NCBI GenBank assembly: GCA_963281155.1
Contig: CAUJLY010000001.1
Span: forward strand, 7,812,001-7,876,000
DNA: 64,000 nt
From: Rhabditophanes sp. KR3021
Lineage: Eukaryota > Nematoda > Chromadorea > Rhabditida > Alloionematidae
Direction of reading: 5' to 3'
Shown here: one piece after another, positions 42,370-53,454 of the stretch
Layout: each line of letters begins with the position of its first letter
Position numbering within the stretch: the first letter of the stretch is position 1
Notes under the pieces: model-generated
The model's input: the letters and a program-made list of their open reading frames with translations, nothing else
Told to the model about the DNA's origin: nothing
Databases searched by the model: none
Made by a program: the position numbers and the translations under genes

Positions 42370-44473
42370 CTATTTTGGATAGCAATAATCCCTTTTCTTC
42401 ATCCAGTCCTCATCAACAAATTTTGTCAAATAGTTTCTAACTCCATCTGGTAAAACTACAACAACACGATCTCCTTTCTTTAACTTTCTGGCTTCTTGTA
42501 GAGCTGCAAGTACATTGGCTCCAGAAGTTCCGCCACATAAAATTCCTTCCTCTCTGATTAACCTTAATGCCATTTCAAAAGATGGTTGGTCGTTAATTTT
42601 AACAAATCTGTCAATAACATTCATATCAAGTACATTCGGTCTAAATACATGTCCGATTCCTTCAATTCCATACTTTTTGTCTGTAACTTCAGTAGGATCA
42701 GCAATCAGAGATCCACAAGGATCAACTCCAATAACTTGGCAGTTTTTATTTACTTCTTTAACTCTTTTACCAATTCCACACAATGTTCCAGTTGTGCCTA
42801 AAAATGCCATTACATTAATTCTAGAAAATATATTACCTGTCCCAGCAACAACCATATCAACCTTCCCATCACACGCATACAAAATTTCTTCCCCAGTTGT
42901 GAGATAATGTGCTTGTGGATTAGCTTGATTAGTATATTGGTCCAACAAAACAGAATCCTCAATTTCCCAATGTAATCTTATTCAAACGCCAAAATTGGAC
43001 TCTGCTGAAATGACTTTAGCACTGCTTGGTGTTCTTACTGTTTCGGCACCAAGAGCCTTTAGTACAACTTCCTTTTCTTTGGACATATTTTCAGGCATAG
43101 CAATAATTGTCCGATAATTTTTGACGCAACCAATTAACGCGAGGCCTAGACCAGTATTTCCAGAGGTCGATTCAATAATTGTTGTAGAATGTTTTAGTAT
43201 CCCTGCTTCTTCGGCACTTTCAATCATTCTCAAAGCTGGTCTATCTTTAATTGATCCGCCTGGGTTAACGAACTCGCATTTAACTAAAATATCGGCTTCA
43301 ATTCCAAGCGATTGCGGAATTTTTTGCAACTTTACTAATGGCGTATGACCAATAGCTCCCAGAATATCTTTTATTAAGATATCTTTATGTGGTGATGGAA
43401 AAGCTTTTGCCTTTGGTATTTTCCAAGCTTCCTTTGGTGGAGCAGATGGATCATATTGAAGATCATCTTTAAATGGATGCTCAGGATTAGGAACAATAGT
43501 TTTGTATTCAACTTTCTCCATAAAGTTACGTTCTACCATCCATGCGTCATCAACAAAATGGGTCATGTAGTCACATACCCCATCTGGCAAAATGACAACT
43601 AAATTTTGACCTTTCTTCAATTGTTTGCCCTTTATCAAAGCACCAAGCACGTTCTGACCCGAAATTTGTCCACAAAGTAAACCCTCTTCTTTTATCAATC
43701 GTCTAGACATGTTACAAGCATCCTTATCAGTTACAGTGCACGTTTGATCAGTAACTGTACACGCTTGATCATTCGAATTATTTACAAAAATAATTTTAAT
43801 TTCGGGTACTTCTTTCGTTATCTTTTTTGCAATTCCTTTGCTAAATGGCGTATTATCTAAAACTAGCATATCAACTGCACCATTCAATGAATTTAGAATT
43901 TCCCTTTCAATGGTATCGTGTCCAATGACATCATGAATAACTTTCTCACTTTCATTCAAGATGATTCCACCAACAGTTTCCTTTTCCAATGTTACAGTTA
44001 ATTCTTTTAGATTTGAGTTAGTACGAATAACTTTGGATCCCAACGCTTTTGCAATCACCTCCGTTTCAACAGGAACATCTTCTGGCATGCAAATCATTAT
44101 TTTGTATCCCTTGACAGCTGCAGCAATAGCCAAAGCTAATCCATTGAATTCTTCAATAATGGTCATACCTTTCTTTAATAAACCACTTTCTTCAGCATGT
44201 TCTATTAATTTAATGGCAATTCTATCTCTTAATGATCCTCCGGAATTCAAAAATTCTGGCTTGACATCTAAAAATATAAATAAATACTTCTATTCCATCA
44301 GATCACTTACAAATGTTACATTGAATGCCACAATCAAGAGGAATTTTATTAAGACGAACTAATTGAGTGTTGCCTACAGCATCTAAAACATTATCTAATA
44401 TCTTTCCATTGTTTTTAAAATTATCCTTTTTTGAAAATACAGGGGATATATTATTGTTGGTTGTCGTAGCCAT
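42370..44473 (-). CDS. tandem cystathionine beta-synthase, interrupted by one TGA
   Basis: Exons 44473-44311, 44267-42837 and 42797-42370 give 674 codons. Two CBS/cysteine-synthase folds lie in tandem, as in nematode CBS-1. The N-terminal copy (about 28-300) is degenerate: the PLP lysine position in NSGGSLRDR is Arg68, and the SGNTG loop is replaced by EEFNGLA. The C-terminal copy (about 350-673) is canonical: NPGGSIKDR (Lys395), STSGNTG (423-427), AGTGTTGTLCGIG completed across the 39-nt intron, and GGTSGANVLAAL. It would make cystathionine from homocysteine and serine using PLP. Codon 483 (42982-42984) is TGA, just before RLHWEIEDSVLLDQY, with the frame intact on both sides. Translation would stop before half of the active domain. 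Heme and Bateman regulatory domains are absent. Confidence 0.88.
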
Positions 44474-45516
44474 AACTATCCTATAAACAAATTTTTTACA
44501 ACTTCATGTTTGGGATATTACTTGCAATAAACGGTAAAATTTAATTAAGTGATCAAATAAACAAAACAGGAACAAAATAATTACAAAATAAAGCTTTGAC
44601 ATATGTATTGAAAAGTACAATTTGATTATCAAATCATCATATTCTGCCGTATTATTAAACTAGTAATATTGTAAGTTGATAAGATTACTTTTTTATTAAA
44701 AGAATAAACGCAATTGTTAAAAAAGATAAAATAAGCTTTATACATACGATGCAAACGTGTCTTTTTACAATGATCTAAACTTATATGAATGTAATGTTAA
44801 TCTTATCAATCTGTCTATTAATAACATTACTTAATAATGAAAGATGATGTAATTTACATTATGGTAACACTTTACATCCTAGAGACTGGGTAATTATATC
44901 TAAGACTTTTCCTTTCGATAAAAGACGCCCCTAATTTAGGATTGAAACAATAATTAAAATTCAATGTCAACTACATTTGTGTGTAGATATTGTGATTTTC
45001 GCTACCACGTGTCAATTTATGTTAGGAATATCTTTTGATTAATTTGTTATTTGATACAAACGTGGTTTACTGATTACGAATCAAAAACCAATAAACACAC
45101 AAACTTTACTTTATTTTCAAGGGAATTGAAAAAAGATCAAATGACCTTGAAAATGTGTACACTTTTATTTTTATTCGGTGATATAATTAATGTGTGATAA
45201 TTTGATATAATGTATTATTATTAGCCAAAAGATTGATGCATTTTGTTATCCAAAGAAGAGCACGTTTTAGTAACATCTTTAAACCTTACTATTTTAGGTG
45301 ACATTATATCTGGTAATTGGAAAACTGGCCATAAAGAAACCTGGACATTGTAATAGCTGGTCATAAAGAACAGTGAGGTGAATACAAGATTCACACAAAA
45401 GTGACTCACCTCCAAAAGTCCTTAAAAATGTTTTTATCTATTCTTGTAGAACGGATCCTCAGGTATATTTAATAAGTACGTATTATTTGAAGGACGCTTA
45501 AAGAAAAAAGGGATGC
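44474..45516. other. intergenic, no supported gene
   Basis: A minus-strand frame at 45221-45415 carries SPKIVRFKDVTKTCSSLD and is preceded by CCAG acceptor-like sites, but no complete gene could be assembled. Confidence 0.35.
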
Positions 45517-45786
45517 ATGCCTGCTTCTTTCCAAGCAACTCAAGATAACTTAGAATATTTAAAGCAGATGGCTTTCATCACTTTGCCAAAAAAGTTCCAA
45601 TGTTTGTTTAATGTCTGTGCAAATGAAATCTATAATAAATGTTTCGGTTCTGAGAACACTATTTAGCATCAGTTGTGTCTGAACTCCCGTTCAATTCAAA
45701 AGTTTCTGATAGGAACACTAAGAAAAGAATTTTCCAATCAATCTGATTTTCTTAATTCAATCTTTGAATTGGCGTCCAACAAATAA
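45517..45786 (+). pseudogene. short coding-like relic with internal stop
   Basis: A plus-strand frame of 90 codons from ATG at 45517 has one internal TAG at 45664. It reads as a helical protein (NLEYLKQMAFITLPKKF; SIQKFLIGTLRKEFSNQ). I do not recognise it. Some minus-strand readings here are also open, so the strand is uncertain. Confidence 0.25.
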
Positions 45787-46193
45787 TTTTGTCTAATATT
45801 ACAGGCTAACTATTATTGTATTTATTTTTATGCATACTTATCATTTGTTTATTTTTTATCTTTGTTTATTCTATTTAGTATTTTTGAAAATAAATTGATT
45901 TTACTTATCACTGTGTTTTTTTGTCGTTATCTGCTGGAGGATGGTCGTCACTGATAATTGTCTAGTAAAATATTATATACAAATATTTAAATAAATATTT
46001 AAAATAACGATTATTAGTAAAGGTATCTCCCAATAACAATGGAATTATGGGATTAATGAACATCTTAAAATAACTAAAGATAGATTTTCTACATTAAATA
46101 GTTATAATAAATCAGCTTTTACAAAAAGTATTTTTTGCCCCGTAATAGGTCAACAGACAATTTTTTCACAAATCTGAAAAATATTATTAATAA

Positions 46194-46381
46194 TTAATAG
46201 ACTTTTAACTTAACATTGATACCTAAAGGTTTTATTTTAGAAATTAGTGCAACTGTTGTTTTTTTAACAGACCCAGCAAAACTTTTTTACCTGTTTTAGC
46301 CCTGATTATTGTTACACCTTCAGCTGTAGATCTAAGATTTGAAAATTTAGCGTTAGTAGGTGAAGAATTACTTGGGGCCAT
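46194..46381 (-). CDS. possible two-exon micro-gene
   Basis: Exons 46381-46291 and 46252-46194 with a 38-nt GT-AG intron (GTAAAA...CAACAG, phase 1) join into 49 residues starting MAPSNSSPTNAKFSNLRSTA and ending LGINVKLKVY. The splice junction is in phase and the product is basic and soluble-looking. No family recognised. It could be chance or the end of a decayed element. Confidence 0.25.
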
Positions 46382-47059
46382 AGTTACGTAATGTGAATGT
46401 AGTTGTATGCGGTTAATTAGGTGTAATAAACGCGCTATTTAAGGTGTGTGTCAATGTATACACGCCTACATTAATCTGTTATGGATACTGTGAAGTACTA
46501 CCATGTCTAATATGTATATTGTATTCTAATCTTAATGTAATTATTTATTCTATATATTTGTGATTAATAGAATAAAGATGACTACCTTTGGTTTATTGTC
46601 ATGTCTGTTGGTGCTGTTGCGGAACTAAGCGCCTCTTCGAGAGATACGGGACAGATACTGTTCAAAAGTAAGAATAAGTCAGTTTAAAATCAAGGAAATG
46701 TGAGGTAAATATTTTATACTTCTAATTTAAAAATGTAATCTAAGATGTAAATTGAAGGACACTTTCAATATATTTGCATTTTGCTAAACTAATCCATGAG
46801 AAAAAATGGTAAGAAACAAGGAGGTCGTTTCTTAGTAAGAAATGTACAATAATATCTCTCTATTTAAATACGATTAAGATGGATGTTGTTTTAGTATATA
46901 ATACAATGTTCACTAGATTATCACTGTTTTTGCAAACTATAAAAGGACAAGTTTCTTTGTGTTCTGATATTTGATCAATTGTCGAGATAAAGGGAGTTAG
47001 GAATTATGCTTTAATTTTAAATACTACTCATAAAATTATGAAAAAATATAAGTTTGAAT
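46382..47059. other. intergenic, no supported gene
   Basis: Contains LTR-like features around 46440-46640 (short AATAAA followed by a GC-richer segment) that I could not pair with a second terminus. Confidence 0.35.
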
Positions 47060-47824
47060 TACTATGCTCACAATATTGTTAAAATTATCAAGCGTAAAAC
47101 AATTCTTAATGCTCGTTATAAAGAATTATCCTGCATCCTGCAACCAGATGGGCATACGTGGTATTGAGTTGGCTTTGAAGAATAAACAGGCAATTATTTT
47201 ATTTGCGTTGAGGATAGTCTTGAAGGTTTAAGTAATGCAGGATGGGAAAATGTTAATTGTAGGTTCGACATTTTGAATCCAATTGCTGATATCATTATGA
47301 AACTTCAAGCAACTGATGCTATAACGATTAGTCATGTTCATCCCTCAATTACAATGTTATTGTTCAAACTACCAAAATGCCGTGCCAAGTATCCTACAGC
47401 TGCATCAATCTTTAAAACAATCGAAATTAGAAAAAGATTTTCCATTTATTTTGCTAAAAATGAAATTGCAATAACTCATTGGAGAAATATTTATTCAAGT
47501 AATTCAGAAACAGTTATTCAACCAAATGCAGGTCAGACTTCTCAAGAAGATGACGATCAATTAGACTATTTTGCTTCAAGAATGGTCAAAAAAATGTGCT
47601 TTAGAAGTCAGTCAGAAAAGAAAGACGACGTATTTGATCGTTTTGCTATAAGGCTCACCGAATATAACAAAGAACCCTTATTTGGGTTTTATTTAAAACA
47701 TAGTTTTAAAGAACTAATTCCTTTAGCTAAATCAATTTTGTCTGTCTCTGCCTCTAATGCTGCTTCTGAGCGGGTTTTTTTCACATGCAAAACATATCAA
47801 ATTGTACATCCGATGAAGTTTTAA
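47060..47824 (+). mobile_element. hAT transposase relic
   Basis: The 3' part of a hAT-type transposase. Upstream pieces in shifting frames include NIVKIIKRKTILNARYKEL and PATRWAYVVLSWL (the family's P-T-R-W block near 47138). A clean frame of about 190 codons then ends at 47824: a WENVNCRFDILNPIADI block, an acidic linker and PLAKSILSVSASNAASERVF, the diagnostic hAT C-terminal dimerisation motif. Frame breaks and a stop before the last block, and an early stop after it, show it is inactive. No terminal inverted repeats were found. Confidence 0.75.
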
Positions 47825-47942
47825 ACCGTAAATTTTTATTTGTTTAAATAAGGCATTAATAGATAATCTCTAAATATTTAAAATTATAGCATGTTATTTT
47901 TTGAAAAATATGACATTTCAATATGATGTATCAGATTTCAGG

Positions 47943-48110
47943 TCAAGTATACTTTTTCAGGTCATTTGCAAACACTGAATTACCATTGAACATAGCCATC
48001 GTATAGAAATTAATAAATTTCACAATTTTATTAATGTCTTTGATATTAACATTAGATTTACTCAAACCACTAAACAATTTCACATTCATATCTCTAAGAT
48101 CAGCAGCCAT
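47943..48110 (-). CDS. hypothetical 55-residue ORF
   Basis: ATG at 48110 to TGA at 47943. The product contains DMNVKLFSGLSKSNVNIKDI and looks amphipathic-helical. Upstream the frame stays open through FDSFICLIQ to a TGA, and a separate 33-codon ORF at 48230-48331 (contains LLDKEGIAIHHYVIEHP) follows a TTCTTAG acceptor-like site. These might be exons of one small gene or a relic; no in-phase join was found. Confidence 0.3.
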   Translation of the reverse strand: MAADLRDMNVKLFSGLSKSNVNIKDINKIVKFINFYTMAMFNGNSVFANDLKKYT

Positions 48111-48331
48111 TTGTATGAGACAGATGAAACTGTCAAATTTAAATCACTCAGAATAGAAGGAGACATGTTGATTGATCGTTACTTTGGTAGGTGGGAATGC
48201 CAATCAATGATTTACAACAAGTATTTATACTAGTTAAGATTGTGCTCTTTTGTAGATATTGGATGTTCAATGACATAATGGTGGATGGCAATGCCTTCTT
48301 TATCTAGCAACCGTTTGAACCTTAGTACCAT

Positions 48332-49558
48332 CTAAGAATTAAAAGGTTGTCAGTAGCAGTATAACACATCATTTCAATACTATGTAAAGATGTATGCAAC
48401 TGTAAATTAACAAGTAATTGTAGCCCAATAAAATTGGAAGTTTATTTAAACTGATATGCAGCATATATTTACAGCTAAAAACATTACATAAAAATAAGTA
48501 TAACATAAAGAATAATAACAGTCATTAATTTGATATTTTAGTTCCTTATTATTATGTTTTACTATGTCATCAAGATAATCTTTACATAATCAATTAATAA
48601 TAAAAAGATTATTGAAACAACATTAAAATTGAGAAGCATGTTAGGATGAAACTTTATTATTTAAATCATAACAACCGGCTCTGTAATTACTTATATTTTT
48701 ACCGCAACCTTGAGCATTGTCAAGATACAAATTTATTCCGGTAACTCTTCCTTTAGATTTAAGATGCAATATAACTCAGGAATTATTAATTATGTATTTA
48801 TTGAGCATGCTTATTGTTAAAAAGTCATAAATATTACTCTTACATCCAGAAGCGATCGCCTAGTTGGAAGTTAACCTGTAAATAAAATATATTTTGAATA
48901 CTTTCTTTCTACTTTGAAAATCATAATCCTCATGCGCTTACAATTCGATTACGTAAGGTCATTTATCTAAATAATTATTGTTTGTTTCAAGTTTAAAATA
49001 TATTTAATTTTAATGCACCGATTGGTAGACAAGATATTCATAAAAGTTATTATTGTTTGTTTAAAGTTTCTAATAGATTTTTCCACCTATAGGACAAGTA
49101 CTAAACGTATGTTATTAAATTATTATCGTTTTTACGTGTGAAATAAGCTCTGTTACGGGATGACATGTAATTTGTACGTGTTGTTATCAGTAAAATGAAT
49201 ATTAGCATGTAATATAGATATAAATATTAACCTTTGATTATGTAGATTTTATTGTATATCATTATATACGCCATTCATTAGTACATATAAACATGTTATC
49301 CTATCTTTTGTTGATGTCTACTTGTCCTAGTCTTGCTTTTACCAGTACTTTTTGAGGCTTGCTTTTGATGACCCATGAATAAATTCAAAAAGCTTTTGGC
49401 ATTTGGATCTATTTAAAAGAAGCAAGAATGTCATTGAAGTCATACTTTCTATTTCTTCTATAATATATTTACAGAAATATTCTAATTGTAACACAAATTC
49501 ACACTATCTTTTATCCGAAAAATTGATCAGACATACCAACTGGCTCAAGCTATTACAA
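48332..49558. other. intergenic, no gene seen
   Basis: AT-rich region upstream of the transporter. An acceptor-like TATTTACAG at about 49464-49473 may mark its 5' end; the frame is open from 49403. Confidence 0.45.
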
Positions 49559-51229
49559 ATGACGCCTGATTTGAAATCACTGGATATCAAAACTGACTGG
49601 AAATGCGTATATATGTCTAGTTTCCTTGCATTTGTCACAACAGTTCAGTCTAATTTATTTTTCTCATCTTTATCTCCTTATTTAGTCAAGGTTAGTGTCC
49701 ATGCATATGCTTTTAAATTTCGAATTAAGTTTAGATTGACGATCAAGCCACACAATCATTTTTTGGGTATGTAATTGCAAGTTATAGTATTGGACAATTT
49801 TTTGGTGTGCCAATTTTCGGTTATCTAAGTAACAGAATCAAGCAATTCAAAGTACCTTTGATAGCATGTATTGTTTTTACCTTAATTGGCAATTTATTGC
49901 ACATTGGATTGGAACTTTCTTCACAAAACAGAAGATATCTCTTGCTGATTGCTCGCATTTCAACAGGATTTGGAGCTGGAGTTTCAAGTTTAGTATTTGC
50001 TTACATTGCTATTGTTTCATCAAATGCCGATCGTCCTAGAGCAATTGCGATGGTTACTCTAGCTAATTCTATGGGATTTATACTTGGGCCTCTATTTCAA
50101 GCTATTTTTTCAATATTTGACTATCCCGGACATGCTTTATTTGGAATCTTCCATTTAAATTTGTACACGATTCCAGCATACATCGCATTGGCCATCAATT
50201 CCATGGCAATTTTTGTGATTCAATATTGGTTTTGTGACAAGAAAACACTTGATGAAAAAGAGATCCTTTGTTGTGATAGTAGTTCAGAAAGTTCTGTGAC
50301 TTCAAGCAGTATACACTCTAATTATAAGCCTGACAAAATTGCAATTTTTGTAATGAATTTTACCAGATTTTGTCAATTATTTGTGCATGCTCACATAGAA
50401 ACGTTAGTTTTGGAAATAATTTATACTTATGTTATGTTATTTAGAATAAGCACAAACTTCACAATGATTATGTTTGGATGGACTTCTCAAGAAGCTGTAA
50501 GGAACGTAGCATTGTATCAATTATTTCACGGAGTTCTTTCCATGATCTTTAACTTAGTCTATATTTCATGTCACCTCGATAGATTGTAGGTTAATTTTTA
50601 GTAAATATGTAGTCTCATCTTGCATAATTATAGCATGAAAGGAAGAATCAGTTTATTAGTTGGCCTTGGATCGTTATTATTTATGCACTTAATAACATTT
50701 TCTTGGCCTTTTCTCGGACAAAATCTTAAAACATCCTATCTTAGCAAATCGACGAATTCAAATACAGATGATTTGAATGAATGTTTTCAAAATAAGCATG
50801 CCTGGTGTTCAACTTTGACAACGATATCACCCTATGTTTATGCATTTGGAATCATAGTTGTCATCACAATAGGTTATTCATTTTTGAATATTGTATTGCA
50901 AACATTATACTCTCAAATCTTAGGACCAAAAAGACAGGTATGTAAATATACAGTTGATTAATATATCTCTTAAGGCTTTTATGCAATCCATTATGCAAAT
51001 GTCAGGTGGTTTTGCTCGAATCGGCGGCTCAATTATTTTAAGTAATGCATTTTATTACTTTGGACCCAGAGCAACATGGTCAATTGAAATTATTGTCATC
51101 ATATTTAATGCCAGTTTAATAATAATATTTTATGACAGGCTAGTTCCTTATTCAAGTGACAAAACATCTTTGTACAAACGAAAGTCATTGTCAAGTGTGA
51201 CCAGTGCTACCTTAACTGCAAATAAATAA
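49559..51229 (+). CDS. MFSD8/CLN7-like major facilitator transporter
   Basis: Exons 49559-49690, 49735-50585, 50634-50937 and 50975-51229 (introns 44, 48 and 37 nt; phases all agree) give 513 residues, the length of human CLN7. The first helix (SSFLAFVTTVQSNLFFSSL) is followed by QSFFGYVIASYSIGQFFGVP and GYLSNRIKQFK, the MFS loop-2/3 signature. An ARISTGFGAG helix and a late ILGPKRQ block with FARIGGSIILSNAFYYFGP match the CLN7 pattern before the last helices. A cytoplasmic serine-rich loop splits the two six-helix halves. CLN7 proteins act in late endosomes/lysosomes. The start at 49559 is the ATG before DWKCVYMSS; the frame is open further upstream, so an earlier start is possible. Confidence 0.82.
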
Positions 51230-51370
51230 CTAAAGAATTATTGAACCCAAAAAGCCATTCAACATTTATTAATCGTTAAAAAGTATGGGTCATTTAATAC
51301 GGAAGCGAGTTAGCTAATTAGGTTATTTTAGAAGCTAATATTACAAAACTGTAAAAACAAAATTTATAAT

Positions 51371-52130
51371 TTAATTTTTGTAATATAAAATAAATTTTAA
51401 TAACATATTCGGTAAATGTATTGTAAATTGCCGTATATTGATAAAAGGTATTGTTGTAATTTTAGCTAAATCAAGTTCGATAAAATCGTCTTCTTGAGTT
51501 GCATCAAGTTCCAAACAATCTTCTTCTTGAGGGGAGTCAAATGTTGGGTTTTCATTATCAAAAAATTCAAACATTTTTTCAATTCTTTTATCATTCAAAA
51601 TTAGATTATCTAACACCGCATCAGATAAACTATATTCCCACCACTCGATTCAATTTGCAGAGATTCTTCGTCTTGGGGAGAATTAAATATTAAATCCTCA
51701 TATTCAAGATCATCAAAAAAAGTCGCAAAATTAAGATTCTTTTCATCTCCATTATTCTTAATGCCAAATCCAAAAATGCTTTACCCGAATCGATTCCAAC
51801 TAAGCCACTACTGTCATTTTCTATACTCTTCCAAATCTTAACTCCTTCAATGTCTTTTTTTAACGAAGCATTTTCATCTTCCACATTCCTAACAAAACTT
51901 TTTGTAGGACTTTTTAGCAATTCGGCTACTGTAATAGAATCAAAGTAGTTAGGCATTTTTTGTTTGATGTCGTTATCCATTGCCATCTTTTGTTTTATTC
52001 CTTCATACATAACCATCTTTTTATTTCCAATTTCTTTATTTAAAAGAAGATTTTCATTTGCTAAGCAAAATATTTTACGTCTATTAGATGATGTTTCAAT
52101 GAACTTTGGCCCACTATTTATACTAATTAT
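51371..52130 (-). pseudogene. acidic repeat protein, frame-broken
   Basis: Three consecutive frames read as one protein. The first, open from about 52130, contains EGIKQKMAMDNDIKQKMPNY (with an internal IKQKM repeat) and VAELLKSPTKSF. After about 51775 (next to a T5 run) the next frame gives NFATFFDDLEYEDL and FNSPQDEESLQIE. Near 51650 a third frame gives MFEFFDNENPTFDSPQEEDC and EDDFIELDLAK, ending at 51371. The last two frames share the motif FFD-x(5-8)-F-(N/D)SPQ(D/E)E, an internal repeat. No in-phase introns bridge the breaks. Family unknown. Confidence 0.4.
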
Positions 52131-52382
52131 TAGTCCATAAAAAAGGCGTTAACAAGCCCATAGAAGATGGCATGCGAAGAGTTGCATCTATTTTTATTAG
52201 ATCAAAAACGGCTTACAAATAATAAATTGTAAAATGATTTATTTAAACAAAAGAATAATAATTAGACATAATAAAAAAGATGTTGGCATTAATAATTAGT
52301 TTCTGGATGTAAGCAGCATAAGGAATTTAAAATACTATCAAACACATAATAGTAAAAAGACAAAACATTTATTCCTCCACAT
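52131..52382. other. short spacer before duplication copy B
   Basis: No feature seen. Confidence 0.5.
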
Positions 52383-53130
52383 CATCAGGATGTCCGAGAA
52401 ATATATTCCGAAAGAAGCTATTGTGTAAAGACAATTCTTAGTTAGAGCGACAAACCAACTGGCAATGAGTATGCAGGTTGTCCCAAACATTTTGTGTTCT
52501 CCTACAGAATATTTCAAACTTCTACATTAAAGAGACCTAACTCTTTGTTTAAGGTTAACTTCAAACAGTTTGGTTGATTATGAACAAAGTTGGGAAACAA
52601 ACGAAATTATTTACTGTTAATTATAATTTAAACTTGATAGAGAAATGTTTTATGTGTCGATTGCAACCGGTATTTTAAAACGTGCCAATAAACCTAAATT
52701 TGTAAGTATTTGAACAAATGCTTGTACGGAGTAGTATGAACCTTTAATCATATTTATACAATGGCCTTAATCGAAATCAACAAGAACACTTTGTATTCAA
52801 ATTATGCTACATAAATAAATTTGGTAACATAATGTTTTCCTGGCAAAATCTCTTAATGGAAATGGCTTCATCTAGAAAGAGGGGAGAATGATCGAACGGA
52901 AATAGACCGATTGCAAAGGAAAATAAGATTAATAAAACCTTTCCGTGTCTGATGAACATTTTGATTGCCAACCATCTTTAATTTTATATAAACATGGTAG
53001 CGCCAATCTACTGTTAGCATTTCTTTCAAAATACATCCACCTACAAGCAATATGGCGTCTCTTATTCATTCTAAATAGGTGGGTCCGTTTGTGATATTGC
53101 TTATGATCTACCCTAAAACAAGATTAAACT

Positions 53131-53170
53131 CAGCATTATACAGCATTATACAGCATTATACAGCATTATA
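53131..53170. repeat. 10-bp tandem repeat, four units
   Basis: CAGCATTATA repeated four times without mismatch; copy A of the duplication has two units. Confidence 0.95.
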
Positions 53171-53373
53171 AACCTTTATTTTTAATCGAGTCAACCCTTA
53201 CCCATAATAAACACAGCTAAATAGTGGATATTTTTCGATATTATGTACTGTTGATTACCACCTCCATTGATGTAATAGTAATAATTAGAATAAAATAAAC
53301 TAGTTAAAAGTTATTTTTTTTCCATGATAAAAAAAAAAAATTTTTTAAGTCAAACTGAAGGCATTACCTACAG

Positions 53374-53445
53374 TCCCAGCTAGTATAGTGGTGAGTATCC
53401 GCGCCTGTCACGTGCGAGACCAGGGTTCGATTCCCTGGCTGGGAG
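53374..53445 (+). tRNA. tRNA-Asp (GTC), copy B
   Basis: Identical over all 72 nt to the tRNA at 16628, although the flanking duplication has diverged. GTC anticodon, intact acceptor stem and A/B boxes. Its perfect identity fits selection on a functional tRNA or recent gene conversion. Confidence 0.97.
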
Positions 53446-53449
53446 TATC

Positions 53450-53454
53450 TTTTT
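53450..53454 (+). terminator. RNA polymerase III terminator
   Basis: Run of five T residues just downstream of the tRNA. Confidence 0.8.

Noticed and set aside
42515..42907. Long plus-strand ORFs opposite CBS (also 43961-44362 and 43121-43348)
   Set aside because: They are antisense mirrors of conserved CBS coding sequence with no protein-like pattern of their own.
42982..42984. TGA in CBS read as selenocysteine
   Set aside because: The aligned residue in the family is a small aliphatic one, not cysteine, and no selenoprotein function is known at this site. I could not assess a SECIS element, but nothing requires one.
45221..45415. 64-codon minus-strand ORF with several CCAG acceptor-like sites
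   Set aside because: No start codon or in-phase upstream exon; not enough to call a gene.
46440..46640. Possible LTR with AATAAA and GC-richer end
   Set aside because: No partner LTR or primer-binding site could be established.
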